Source: CAVPRW01 sp046727435 [NCBI: bacterium]
GTDB lineage: Bacteria > Tectomicrobia > Entotheonellia > J063
Length of the DNA: 35,256 nucleotides
Assembly: GCA_046727435.1 (NCBI GenBank)
Contig: JBKPCR010000485.1
Location: forward strand, 1 to 35,256
Direction: 5' to 3'
Of the stretch, positions 15,804 through 24,001 are shown piece after piece (the stretch's first letter is position 1; every line of letters starts with the position of its first letter). The notes under the pieces were generated by a model, which saw only the letters and a program-made list of their open reading frames with translations, was not told the origin of the DNA and made no database searches. The position numbers were made by a program, and so were the translations under genes.

Positions 15804-16167
15804 CCAGCAGGAGTGGGACGGCTCGAGATGTCGTAGATCGTCGGGCAGGCACGCAGAAAAATCGTTAGCCATAGGAGGGTGACCACAATAATAACCCAGG
15901 CGTCGTCGAGGCCGCCTATCACAAAGGCTATGAGGCCGTTGGTGGTCAAGCTCGCGACCAGAGCCCAGATGATCGAGGCAATCCAACGCATGCCCACGGC
16001 CCTTTCAGTGGCACAAGCGTCACTAAGAGGGACCACATCCCCTGCCGATTGTCACTCAGGAGCAACAACCTTTCGGTCCATGCAGTCGCATTCCAGGAAA
16101 GCACCGCGAAAAAAACCCCAATGGCTATCTCAGAGGACTGACGCGGATGGGGGAAACGACCAGCCAA
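15800..16167 (-). pseudogene. Probable frameshifted small membrane protein
   Basis: Two minus-strand frames each encode hydrophobic segments. From a TTG at 16167 with GGGGGAG upstream, one frame gives a predicted membrane helix (AIGVFFAVLSWNATAW) and MWSLLVTLVPL. It then turns unlike a membrane protein near 16020. A second frame resumes with RWIASIIWALVASL, GLIAFVIGG and WVIIVVTLLWLTIFL before ending near 15800. One frameshift close to 16000-16030 would join them into a protein of about 115 residues with four short membrane segments. Alternatively only the second half is real, from ATG 15991 (two helices, about 63 residues). No family is recognised. Confidence 0.35.
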
Positions 16168-16248
16168 TGTCTCCCCCTCATGCCGCGCCGATGGCGCATT
16201 GGTACCGTGAGTTTAGTAAACCGTGCGAAACGTTTTCAGGGCCCCCCC

Positions 16249-16491
16249 TTAATATTCCTCAACGACCGTTTCTGGGTAAGTTGGCATCACCCGGGGAGAT
16301 TTCACCCAGGCCTCGATTTTGTGTTGCAACTCTTGCAGTTCACCCTCAGAGAAGTCTTGCATCTGTCGATGCAGGAATTTTTTCGGATCACGTCCCTCGG
16401 TGAAGTCAAGGGCGCGCCGTTTATCGGCATTTTGAAAGATGAACCCCTTGTTTCTCCTGATGGGTCTATCCTGAGGCTCTCGTTCTATCAT
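16249..16491 (-). CDS. Small hypothetical protein
   Basis: An 80-residue charged protein starting MIEREPQDRPIRRNKGF and containing DPKKFLHRQMQDFSEGELQE, a predicted amphipathic helix. No cysteines, membrane segment or known motif is seen. ATG 16491 is preferred over a GTG at 16524 because purine-rich AGGAGAATTAGGAAG lies just upstream. It is divergent from the agmatinase-family gene. Confidence 0.4.
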   Translation of the reverse strand: MIEREPQDRPIRRNKGFIFQNADKRRALDFTEGRDPKKFLHRQMQDFSEGELQELQHKIEAWVKSPRVMPTYPETVVEEY

Positions 16492-16806
16492 GCTTCCTAA
16501 TTCTCCTAGCCTCCTTTCCAACACCAGCCCTGACCCGGGCTGGAAGGGGAGGGCGATCGCTCACCCTTCAGAAGAACGGCCGATGCGCTGCGTTTCCCAA
16601 TCCCGTATACTACAGTGCAGACAGTAATGCCCAAGACTGGGCGGCACAAAGCTGTATGAAAGCGACCTTCTTCGTATAAAGGGAAAAAACTCTAACACGC
16701 CATTTCACGTTTGTCAAACCTCGGATGTTCAATTATAATAGCCCCATAGGGTGCCTTGATAATAGGGTAATCCCTCGTGTACGAGGCGCCAGAGGAGCAG
16801 CTAGGT
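16492..16806. other. Divergent regulatory region upstream of the agmatinase-family gene
   Basis: This 315-bp gap holds a CCAGCCC (16524-16530)/GGGCTGG (16537-16543) hairpin and an AT-rich stretch from about 16660 containing the promoter at 16711-16739. AGAGGAG (16791-16797) is the ribosome-binding site of the next gene. No gene is seen. Confidence 0.5.
16711..16739 (+). promoter_or_regulatory. Near-consensus sigma70 promoter for the agmatinase-family gene
   Basis: TTGTCA (16711-16716) and a perfect TATAAT (16734-16739) are separated by 17 bp. The predicted leader is about 60 nt. This is the best promoter match in the window. Confidence 0.7.
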
Positions 16807-17736
16807 ATGGAACGAACTCGATTTCAACCGCTAGATGCCTTGGTGCACCCACGTTTCGCCGCCATTCCAACCTTTATGCGTCTGCCGCATATCCCAGATC
16901 CTCAAGAGTTGGACATCGCTCTGGTTGGGGTGCCTTTTGACGGGGGCACGACCTACCGGGCTGGTGCCCGCCTTGGACCTCGGCATATCAGGGTGCAATC
17001 GGCGCTGATTCGGCCCTATCATCCGAACTTGAAAATCAACCCTTTCGAACGTCATCGCATCGCCGACTACGGAGATATCTCCGTCAATCCACTGTCGATC
17101 GAAGACACCTTCCGGCGCGTTGAGGTCGCGATTGAGGAGTTGCTGGTCCACAGTGTGCGACCGATCTCTGTCGGTGGTGACCATTCCGTCGCCCTGCCGA
17201 TTTTACGCGCCATGGCTAAACATCATCCGGCCCTGAGCGTCATTCATTTTGACTCACATTCTGATACCTGGGATGAATATTTCGGCTCGAAGTATTCGCA
17301 TGGAACCCCCTTCCGCCGCGCCATTGAGGAGGGATTGATCGATCCCACGCGAATGCTGCAGGTGGGTTTGCGAGGTCAGGTGTACGGCGAGGAGGACTTT
17401 GACTTCGCTCGCAGCAAGGGTATCGAATGGATCTCCACCGAGGACATCTTCGAGCATGGAGTGCCGTGGGTGATCGAGCGCTTTCGGCGCTTCGAGGGAA
17501 CCCCTTGTTATCTAACCTTCGACATCGATGTCGTCGACCCAGCGTTCGCGCCGGGGACTGGCACGCCGCAGGTCGGAGGGCCTACCAGTCGAGAAATTAT
17601 CGCCCTCATCCGGGGTTTACGGGGCCTCGACTTCATCGGGGCAGACCTCGTCGAAGTTTCGCCCCCGTATGATAGCGCTGAGATCACGTCCTTACTAGCG
17701 GCCAACCTACTGTTCGAGTTCTTGTGCCTGATGTAA
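16807..17736 (+). CDS. speB: Agmatinase / ureohydrolase family protein
   Basis: A 309-residue binuclear manganese enzyme that hydrolyses a guanidino substrate (agmatine to putrescine and urea in the namesake) in the cytoplasm. Metal ligands are visible at the family positions: His126 in GGDHS, Asp149/His151/Asp153 in FDSHSDT, and Asp239/Asp241 in TFDIDVVDPAFAPGTGTP. The usual FDAHxD reads FDSHSD, a mild change. The substrate loop is not diagnostic, so guanidinobutyrase, guanidinopropionase or formiminoglutamase-like roles remain possible. ATG 16807 follows AGAGGAG by 9 nt; an upstream in-frame GTG has no ribosome-binding site. A near-consensus promoter drives it. It is monocistronic or extends to the HIT gene 123 nt downstream. 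Confidence 0.85.
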   Translation: MERTRFQPLDALVHPRFAAIPTFMRLPHIPDPQELDIALVGVPFDGGTTYRAGARLGPRHIRVQSALIRPYHPNLKINPFERHRIADYGDISVNPLSIEDTFRRVEVAIEELLVHSVRPISVGGDHSVALPILRAMAKHHPALSVIHFDSHSDTWDEYFGSKYSHGTPFRRAIEEGLIDPTRMLQVGLRGQVYGEEDFDFARSKGIEWISTEDIFEHGVPWVIERFRRFEGTPCYLTFDIDVVDPAFAPGTGTPQVGGPTSREIIALIRGLRGLDFIGADLVEVSPPYDSAEITSLLAANLLFEFLCLM

Positions 17737-17859
17737 ACCGGCTACCATCCTTCTGCTAGGGGAAAACGCTGCTCCTGCCTCTCCGTTACGACCACTGGAA
17801 GATGATCTCTGGCTGATCGCTGAAAATGAGTTCATTGTACTTGAACATGGAGCTTTGTC

Positions 17860-18369
17860 ATGCAGCATCTCTGGGCCCCCTGGCGCATGGAGTATATTTT
17901 GGAGGCCGACGAGCACTCCCCAGACGGATGTATTTTTTGCTTGCTCCCCCGTGCCCAAGCCGACCGTGACAACCTCATCTTGCGGCGTGGTCGGCGGGTC
18001 TTCGTCATCCTCAACAAGTTTCCTTATAACCCGGGCCATCTGCTGCTGGTGCCCTATACCCATACGGCCGAACTCGACGACCTCGTGCCTGACGAACTAA
18101 CCGATCTCATGCTCGAGTTGCGCCGGGCGGTTGGCTATCTCCGGCGGGGGATGAATCCTGATGGCTACAACGTCGGCATCAACCTCGGTCGCACGGCTGG
18201 CGCGGGCATACCCGGACATGTGCACTATCATGTCGTGCCGCGTTGGGATGGGGATTATAATTTTATGCCGATCATTGCCGAGACCAAGGTCATTCCACAG
18301 CATCTGTTGCGAACCTATGATCAGTTAGCCCCACTCTTCCAGGAGGCGGAGCGGTCGGATCCTGCGTGA
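17860..18369 (+). CDS. HIT family hydrolase / AP4A phosphorylase-like protein
   Basis: A 169-residue histidine-triad protein. The triad HVHYHV at residues 120-125 (His120, His122, catalytic His124) is preceded by NLGRTAGAGIPGH and followed by VVPRWDGDYNFMPI, a C-terminal signature of the bacterial Ap4A phosphorylase/ATP adenylyltransferase-like HIT branch. CIFC (24-27) may bind zinc. It probably cleaves dinucleoside polyphosphates or nucleoside phosphoramidates. ATG 17860 begins the conserved MQHLWAPWRMEYI start, which fixes the N-terminus even though the ribosome-binding site is weak. Neighbours give no pathway link. Confidence 0.85.
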   Translation: MQHLWAPWRMEYILEADEHSPDGCIFCLLPRAQADRDNLILRRGRRVFVILNKFPYNPGHLLLVPYTHTAELDDLVPDELTDLMLELRRAVGYLRRGMNPDGYNVGINLGRTAGAGIPGHVHYHVVPRWDGDYNFMPIIAETKVIPQHLLRTYDQLAPLFQEAERSDPA

Positions 18370-18499
18370 AAAAAGCTACAACAGCAATAGGAACACCTTA
18401 AATGGACCTGAAAGGATGCTTACCTTCAGTGGAAAGGAGCACTGGGCGGGAAGGAAGGGGGTACCTCTGACGAAGGAGCATGCGTCCGCAAGGAATTTT

Positions 18500-18543
18500 C
18501 GCTTCAGGGATATCCTGTCCGCTGGGACAAGATCCCTGAAGCG
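18500..18543. repeat. Long hairpin in the HIT/FmdB convergent gap
   Basis: CGCTTCAGGGAT (18500-18511) and ATCCCTGAAGCG (18532-18543) pair perfectly over 12 bp. Inner TGTCC (18516-18520)/GGACA (18525-18529) closes a GCTG loop, giving a two-part stem. It lies between the HIT gene (+) and the FmdB gene (-), so it may end transcripts from either side. There is no T-run on either strand. A further TTCAGGG follows at 18544-18550. Confidence 0.55.
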
Positions 18544-18588
18544 TTCAGGGTTTACGGTTCGTCACCGACGAGCCTATGAGGGCCGACC

Positions 18589-18780
18589 TCAGGAAAGAGC
18601 CGAGGGGGCACAGGCGAAACCGCCCGTTTCAGATGAGGGAGAGCTGAAACGAGAGATCAACTGACGTGTTTGGACGGCCTGACACCTTGGGCATGGCAGC
18701 ACCTTGCCCCCGTTCCGGGCCAGCAACAGCTTTTCAAAAATATGTCCACACCCTTGACACTCGTACTCGAAAATTGGCAC
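18589..18780 (-). CDS. FmdB-family zinc ribbon protein
   Basis: A 63-residue protein starting MPIFEYECQGCGHIFEKL, the standard FmdB/putative regulatory zinc ribbon start. Cys8 and Cys11, then CPRC (about 30-33), form the four-cysteine zinc site. The C-terminus (SSETGGFACAPSALS) is the usual glycine/serine-rich tail. The family is often listed as a regulator, but its function is unproven. AAGGGAAG upstream supports the ATG. It is convergent with the HIT gene and downstream of khpA. Confidence 0.85.
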   Translation of the reverse strand: MPIFEYECQGCGHIFEKLLLARNGGKVLPCPRCQAVQTRQLISRFSSPSSETGGFACAPSALS

Positions 18781-18853
18781 CGTCTTCCCTTCGCGTGCTC
18801 AATGCGTCCTGACATTCTGCACGGCTATACTGAATGCCATGCCTTACGGCACC

Positions 18854-19090
18854 TTACCACTCCAGAATTTCGAGCTCGATTTTACGCTTGATCTTGGCGC
18901 CAGACGCTCCGAGAATAACACGGATGGCCTCCGCAATCCGCCCCTGCTTGCCAATCACCTTCCCAACATCTTCCTTGGCTACTCGCAGCTCAACCACGGT
19001 CGTCCGCTCTCCATCCACCTCCTTCACCTCCACTGCATTCGGATAGTCGACAATAGCCTTCACAATCGTCGTCACCAAGTCCTTCATCAT
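18854..19090 (-). CDS. khpA: KH-domain RNA-binding protein KhpA
   Basis: A 78-residue single-KH-domain protein. The KH signature VGKVIGKQGRIAEAIRVIL carries the RNA-contacting GxxG loop as GKQG (47-50), and the N-terminal MMKDLVTTIVKAIVDYP is typical of KhpA. In other bacteria KhpA pairs with KhpB/Jag to bind many RNAs and influence cell length and division. It usually sits between rpsP and rimM, whereas here it is outside any ribosomal operon. Two adjacent ATGs (19090 and 19087) follow GGGGAAGGG; either is possible. Confidence 0.9.
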   Translation of the reverse strand: MMKDLVTTIVKAIVDYPNAVEVKEVDGERTTVVELRVAKEDVGKVIGKQGRIAEAIRVILGASGAKIKRKIELEILEW

Positions 19091-19849
19091 TGCCCTTCCC
19101 CTCTGGAGAGACCTCGTTCCGGGATATCCTTCTATAATCTTAACATGCGCTGACGCCCGAAGCTACAGCTATTTTTGTCATGAAAATGAAAATAGAGGTC
19201 ACTTGATAGAATCTTAGTAACGCGCCACCTTCTCAGCACTGAAGCTCACTACGCCTCTTGGACCCGGCACACCGAGACCGCAACAGACTCGTTTGCGCAA
19301 CATGGGAAGGGTGCGGTTCATCCTCATCTATATTGACACCCAAGACGTCAGTGGTGTTCCATCGTTCACCGTCAACCGTCGTGGCTTCATTATACGCAGA
19401 GTCGCTAGTGTACCTGCACTACTGATCGCGAGGGGCGGCCGCGCAGAGGCGCAAGTCTCCAACTATAGCGAGGTGAGGTGTGTGACTAACGATAACTGAG
19501 CTTGTTGGTAATGTGATACTACGACTAAGCGTTGTCAAGGTACATACAGAGACGGCGCTAACAATGATGCGTCTGGAGTGTTTCATAGGCGTTCGTCAAC
19601 CTAGCGGGTGCGCCATCGATACCGCCGAACCTGCCTTGATGGACTGAAATGGGTTTGAAACGGGTCCATCCTCGTGCTCCGAGCACATTGGCAACCAACG
19701 TGCTTGCATCAGGCTCTGTCCAACGATCATACAAGGGCATATAAACGGGTCTAGCGATCCGGCGTCATACTCTGCTTGACAGATTACCGAGAGTAGGCTA
19801 TCTCTAACGCCCATAGAATCTCTCGGCTTGCTATGGAGGAGGGGACGCC
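19091..19849. other. 759-bp gap with a possible Tat-signal gene remnant
   Basis: No gene is convincing here. At about 19365-19454 (+) a frame reads VNRRGFIIRRVASVPALLIA and, a few residues on, RAEAQ. That is laid out like a twin-arginine signal peptide with an AxA cleavage site, but a stop follows within 15 codons and no mature protein is seen. Minus-strand frames at 19558-19814 are open but not recognised. GGAGGAGGGG near the right end belongs to nicotinamidase. Confidence 0.35.
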
Positions 19850-20431
19850 ATGAGTACGATTTCGGTCGACTCCGAAACAGACGCGTTGATCATCGTCGAT
19901 GTGCAAAACGATTTCTGTCCGGGCGGCGCCCTTGCGGTCCCACACGGCGATGAAGTAGTTCCAGTCATCAACCGGCTCTTAGAGCATCGCTGGCTGTCGG
20001 TGGCAACCATGGATTGGCATCCCGCCGATCATTGTTCCTTTGAGTCCCGAGGAGGCCCATGGCCTCCACATTGCATACAGCAAACAGCAGGAGCGGAGTT
20101 GCACCCCGAGTTAGATGCCCCCAAGGTGCAGCTTGTCATCACCAAGGGGTCTCACCCCGATCAAGAGGCCTATTCGGGTTTCCAGGGTACCAATCTGGCG
20201 AAAATCCTCCGGGACAAGGGAGTACACCGGGTAGTAGTGTGCGGGATTGCGACAGACTATTGCGTGCGAGCCACGGCCCATGACGCCCTTCACGAAGGTT
20301 TTGAGGTGTTGGTGCTCGAAGATGCGATTCGCGGTGTTGAAGTGCATCAGGGAGATTGCCAGCGTGCCATAGTGGAATTGCGCCAGGCAGGAGCAGAGAT
20401 GGTTGTCTCTTCGGACCTCAGTTTTGACTAG
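19850..20431 (+). CDS. pncA: Nicotinamidase
   Basis: A 193-residue isochorismatase-fold amidase converting nicotinamide to nicotinate for NAD salvage in the cytoplasm. The catalytic triad is Asp17 (IIVDVQNDF), Lys99 (VITKGSHPDQEAYSGF) and Cys138 (GIATDYCVRATA). The metal site is Asp55, His57 (MDWHPADH) and His74 (WPPHC). WPPHCIQQTAGAELHP and HPDQEAYSGF separate nicotinamidase from other isochorismatase-like proteins. GGAGGAGGGG lies just upstream of the ATG. No other NAD genes are adjacent. Confidence 0.93.
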   Translation: MSTISVDSETDALIIVDVQNDFCPGGALAVPHGDEVVPVINRLLEHRWLSVATMDWHPADHCSFESRGGPWPPHCIQQTAGAELHPELDAPKVQLVITKGSHPDQEAYSGFQGTNLAKILRDKGVHRVVVCGIATDYCVRATAHDALHEGFEVLVLEDAIRGVEVHQGDCQRAIVELRQAGAEMVVSSDLSFD

Positions 20432-20571
20432 CGGCCACACCTCAACGGTCACCTCCTCTCTCTGCGTCTCGTCTTCCTGACTGTAGGGAGGCGACAGGAC
20501 ATAATCGACGACAGCGAAAAAATCTCTCTGGCGCTCTCGGTTAGAAAAATGCCTGCGGTACGAATGGTTGA

Positions 20572-20589
20572 TTGGTCTCCTGAGACCAA
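20572..20589. repeat. Inverted repeat between convergent pncA and crotonase genes
   Basis: TTGGTCTC (20572-20579) and GAGACCAA (20582-20589) are separated by 2 nt, with further partial GAT/ATC pairing outside. It lies just past the crotonase stop (20601, minus strand) and 141 nt past pncA. A tail-to-tail location suggests transcript-end structure rather than an operator, but no T-run follows. Confidence 0.4.
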
Positions 20590-20600
20590 CGATCGATGTC

Positions 20601-21341
20601 TCAGCCCTCTTCGGTGTGGATGAACAAATCAGGCTGCACAGTGGTCACCTCGCGTGCAGCAACGGCGGCGATGGCATTGACAGAGAGCTTCGATCCAGCT
20701 ACGGCACGTGGGTTCTTGGCGATCAGCCGTTTGGCAAGGTCGTGGGCCGTCTCCATAAGCATCTCCGGGACCACGAGACGATTGATCATGCCCCACGAGT
20801 GCAAATCCTCGGCGGTGTATCGGTCGCCGGTGATGATAACCTCCTTGGCCCGTGCGATCCCAATCATACTCACCAAACGACTGGTCGTGCCAATGCCCAA
20901 CGGCACCCCGAGATCGACCTCTGGCAGCCAGAATTGTGCCCCCGGAACCGCCAGGCGAAAATCACACGACAGCGCTAACCCCCATCCACCTCCGATGGCG
21001 TAGCCGTTGATGGCGGCAATGCTGACCTGTTCTAGGTTCTCGAATAATGGAAATGTGCGCCCGATGAGCCGGGCCCGACGGTTGCGCGCCAGAGCGAATA
21101 GGCGCTGACGTTCGGCGGGATCGGTGACGCCCTTCACCATACTCAAATCGGCACCGGCGCAGAAACTGTTGCCGGTGCCCGTCAGTATGACTGCACGAGA
21201 GCCGGCGTCGTCACGCAATGACAGAACAATTTGCTCGAACTCGCTCAGCATCTCTTCATTAATCGGGTTGCGCTTTTCCGGCCGATTCAACGTGACTACC
21301 GCGATCTTATCGTCTCTGTCCACCAAGAAGTTCTGATACAT
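20601..21341 (-). CDS. Enoyl-CoA hydratase/isomerase (crotonase) family protein
   Basis: A 246-residue crotonase-fold enzyme acting on an acyl-CoA thioester. The oxyanion-hole segments are FCAGADLSM (60-68) and GYAIGGGWGLALSCD (113-127). Of the two catalytic glutamates of classical hydratase, the one in the PEV motif is present (Glu141). The other (GGGCEL in rat enoyl-CoA hydratase) is Gly121 here (GGGWGL), so simple water addition is doubtful. An isomerase, hydrolase or other crotonase reaction is possible. I start at ATG 21341 (MYQNFLV), after GGGGAGGCAAGGAG; an upstream in-frame start lacks family similarity. It lies 159 nt downstream of pgeF on the same strand. A functional link to the acyl-CoA ligase at 735-2414 is possible but not shown. 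Confidence 0.85.
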   Translation of the reverse strand: MYQNFLVDRDDKIAVVTLNRPEKRNPINEEMLSEFEQIVLSLRDDAGSRAVILTGTGNSFCAGADLSMVKGVTDPAERQRLFALARNRRARLIGRTFPLFENLEQVSIAAINGYAIGGGWGLALSCDFRLAVPGAQFWLPEVDLGVPLGIGTTSRLVSMIGIARAKEVIITGDRYTAEDLHSWGMINRLVVPEMLMETAHDLAKRLIAKNPRAVAGSKLSVNAIAAVAAREVTTVQPDLFIHTEEG

Positions 21342-21500
21342 CTCCTTGCCTCCCCTGTCCCAACACGTTGATTGCGCCGCTTGCGGCCTTTCGCTCCCTG
21401 ACCGGCCTACCGATACTACCGGCATTCATGGGATTATTCAAGCTAGGCTCCCTCGTACTGGGCCGCCACCAGGCACTTTGGGATGGATAACGCTGAGGAG

Positions 21501-22352
21501 TTAGTGGGAGGCTGGAGGCATGTTGGCCTGAATCATGACGACGTTTAACATGCGTCCCGAACGGGGTCCTTCCCGACGGTAGGAATAGAACCATTCTGGA
21601 TGGCTGGCCGTGCAGAGGTTGGCCGACCATACCTGCATAGATGGAACGCCGGCGGCGCAGAGTTGCAGAAGAATCGCCTGTTGGAGATCAAGATACAGGT
21701 GTCCCGGACGGCTGGGTCGATAGACCGCGACGTCAGCGGCAAACTGGGCTAGGAACGGTTCGGCACTGGCAGCGTCGACTTCGTAACAACATCGGCCGAT
21801 CCCCGGCCCAATGGCGGCGAACACAGCCTGAGCCGACACATCGAACTCGTTACACATGATAGCGATGGCGGCAGGTACAACTCGTGCCGCTGTCCCCTTT
21901 CGGCCCGTGTGCACAATGCCCACAGCCGGCAGACTCGGGACAGTAAGGACAACGGGGAAGCAATCCGCGGTGATGACGGCCACGGGGAGATGAGAGCGAT
22001 TGGTGATCAAGCCATCCCCTGGTGTGCCCCGCACGAGCGGTAAGTCACTCGCCTCGGTTAGGACAATGACCCGATTGCCATGTACTTGCCGGAGTGTCAG
22101 GAGATCGTCGAGATCGAAGCCGACTGCTTGACCAAATCGGGCACGATTTTGGAGGACGCATGCGCGGCTGTCGCCGGTCCCAAACCCTAGATTAAGGGAG
22201 GCATAGGGCGACTTACTACCCCCCCCAAGGCGGGTGCTAAAGGCATGCATGATGACTCCAGGCTGACACATGGGCCCACAGGCAAGAAAGGGTACTTCAT
22301 GCATGGTATCGAGCGGGAAAGCGGTCATCTTAGCAGCAGGCCTCACGCACAT
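21501..22352 (-). CDS. pgeF: PgeF/YfiH laccase-domain peptidoglycan editing factor
   Basis: Up to 283 residues of the multicopper-oxidase-like DUF152 family. PgeF removes wrongly incorporated serine from peptidoglycan precursors in E. coli, and homologues also show purine nucleoside activity. The zinc site residues are His91 (LRQVHGNRV), Cys131 (VITADCFPVV) and His148 (VGIVHTGRKG). IGPGIGRCCYEV and the final Cys-rich NLCT segment are present. The common HAGWRG motif reads HTGRKG, so the tryptophan is missing. The start is uncertain: ATG 22352 has no good ribosome-binding site, and ATG 22328 or an inner ATG is possible. Its place after ftsZ at the end of the dcw cluster is common and fits a wall-quality role. 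Confidence 0.88.
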   Translation of the reverse strand: MCVRPAAKMTAFPLDTMHEVPFLACGPMCQPGVIMHAFSTRLGGGSKSPYASLNLGFGTGDSRACVLQNRARFGQAVGFDLDDLLTLRQVHGNRVIVLTEASDLPLVRGTPGDGLITNRSHLPVAVITADCFPVVLTVPSLPAVGIVHTGRKGTAARVVPAAIAIMCNEFDVSAQAVFAAIGPGIGRCCYEVDAASAEPFLAQFAADVAVYRPSRPGHLYLDLQQAILLQLCAAGVPSMQVWSANLCTASHPEWFYSYRREGPRSGRMLNVVMIQANMPPASH

Positions 22353-22506
22353 GTCCAGGAAAGGTATTGAGGACCTGTCTCAAAGCGGCATAACACGAAG
22401 GGTCGGCAGCTCTGTCGTTGTGCTCGCAGCGAAGTCATCCCTGTGGTCGATGCAGCCCCCCTAAGGCAGCGGTTCAGGGAGAAATGGGGCTAAGAAGCGA
22501 TCGGCG

Positions 22507-22534
22507 CGGAGGGAGCCCCACCGAGCCCCCTCCG
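22507..22534. repeat. GC-rich hairpin after ftsZ
   Basis: CGGAGGG (22507-22513) and CCCTCCG (22528-22534) lie 44-71 nt past the ftsZ stop, in the 225-bp gap before pgeF. It could attenuate read-through from ftsZ to pgeF. No U-tract follows on the minus strand. Confidence 0.35.
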
Positions 22535-22577
22535 TTGCATCTGTCTGCCTGACTCAGTAATCGTGCGGCTTCGCCGC

Positions 22578-23756
22578 TTAGGAGGCCTGCGAGCGCTTAC
22601 GCAGGAAAGTCGGGATCTCCAAGCTTTTATCATCCGACACTGGCGCGGTAACCCGCTCCCGGAAGCGCTCATTTGCGCCTGTACGGCGGATTACCGGGGC
22701 AGCTGCACCATTGCCTACCAATTGTGGGTCGGGTTGCGGCTGGGCGAGCTTTGTCTTTTTCGTGGGCAGCACCAGTGGGATCGTCGCAGTAGCCTCCTTG
22801 GGATAGCCAAAGCCGGTGGCGATCACGGTCACCCGAATCTCGGCCTGCATGTTCTCATCGATCACCGATCCGAAGATAATCTGCGCGTCTTCGTGCGCCA
22901 CTTCCTTGATGATTGAAGAGGCTTCATTGACTTCGAACAGTGTCAAATCAGGTCCCCCGGTGATGTTGATCAGCACTCCCCGCGCCCCTTCGATCGACGA
23001 TTCTTCCAATAATGGGCTGGAGATGGCTTTCTGCGCCGCCTCGACGGCTCGGTTCTCGCCACGAGCGACGCCTGTCCCAAGCAGCGCCATACCCATTTCT
23101 GACATGATGGTTTGGACATCGGCGAAATCCAAGTTGATGAGGCCGGGGATGGTGATCAAGTCGGAAATCCCCTGCACCGCTTGGCGTAGGACATCGTCGC
23201 AGATACGGAAGGCATCGCGCAGCGAGGTCTGCTTGCCCACGACGTTGAGTAATCGTTGGTTAGGAATGGTGATGATCGTATCGCAGGTGCTCCGGAGTTC
23301 ACGTAAGCCCGCCTCCGCCTGTACGAGGCGTCGTTTGCCCTCAAACAGAAAGGGTTTGGTCACCACTGCCACTGTCAGGCAGCCCTTGTCCTTGGCTATA
23401 CTCGTCATCACTGGGGCCGCGCCCGTCCCTGTCCCGCCCCCCATGCCGGCAGTGACGAAGACCATGTCTGCTCCATCGAGAATCCCCGAGATCCGATCGA
23501 GATCCTCTAACGCGGCACGTTTACCGATTTCGGGGTTAGCTCCGGCCCCCAACCCCTTGGTCAGCTGGCTACCCAACTGGATTTTGGTCGGCGCCAGGCT
23601 CGAGCTGAGCGCCTGCAGATCGGTATTGGCGACGATGAACTCGACCCCGTCAACATGCGCTTGAATCATCGAATTGATGGCATTCGTCCCACCACCACCG
23701 ATACCGACCACTTTAATTTTTGCAGGAGCATTAGCCTCTTCGTTTAACTCGAACAT
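22578..23756 (-). CDS. ftsZ: Cell division GTPase FtsZ
   Basis: A 392-residue tubulin homologue that polymerises into the Z ring at mid-cell. The N-terminal [13 protein letters not shown] nucleotide loop, the tubulin signature GGGTGTG (106-112) in [14 protein letters not shown], and the T7 synergy loop [10 protein letters not shown] are intact. A variable linker and the conserved C-terminal peptide EIPTFLRKR close the protein, giving the docking site for FtsA. I chose ATG 23756 ([11 protein letters not shown]) because GAAGGAGGG lies about 7 nt upstream; an in-frame ATG at 23798 adds 14 unrelated residues. It follows ftsA after 245 nt, the longest gap in the cluster. That gap may hold an ftsZ promoter, though none is obvious. 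Confidence 0.97.
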   Translation of the reverse strand: MFELNEEANAPAKIKVVGIGGGGTNAINSMIQAHVDGVEFIVANTDLQALSSSLAPTKIQLGSQLTKGLGAGANPEIGKRAALEDLDRISGILDGADMVFVTAGMGGGTGTGAAPVMTSIAKDKGCLTVAVVTKPFLFEGKRRLVQAEAGLRELRSTCDTIITIPNQRLLNVVGKQTSLRDAFRICDDVLRQAVQGISDLITIPGLINLDFADVQTIMSEMGMALLGTGVARGENRAVEAAQKAISSPLLEESSIEGARGVLINITGGPDLTLFEVNEASSIIKEVAHEDAQIIFGSVIDENMQAEIRVTVIATGFGYPKEATATIPLVLPTKKTKLAQPQPDPQLVGNGAAAPVIRRTGANERFRERVTAPVSDDKSLEIPTFLRKRSQAS

Positions 23757-24001
23757 AAAGTTCCCTCCTTCGATAGCCATTGGATGATTGCAGTTCAATC
23801 ACATGATACGATCCCTACCCCTTTCTGCTCATGAGATGCACGAAACCGCCTTGGCCACAGAGAAGATCACCAGAAGTTCGCGCACTCTCCAGCCTTGTTT
23901 CCCATCAAGCTGTTCTAAGAGATTGAGGTTGTGGCCACGTGTGGCAAGCATCCTTCTTCCCGTGGTAGCCTTGTCTTACTCGGGTGCCGACGCGTAGCTG
24001 C

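Noticed and set aside
16553-16560. GCGATCGC octamer
   Set aside because: A single copy, expected by chance at this GC content; no HIP1-like repetition.
18416-18664. 82-codon plus-strand frame between HIT and FmdB
   Set aside because: It spans the long hairpin and the antisense of FmdB, with no ribosome-binding site or family content.
22816-23664. 282-codon plus-strand open frame opposite ftsZ
   Set aside because: It is a shadow of ftsZ, Ser/Pro-rich with no motif or ribosome-binding site.
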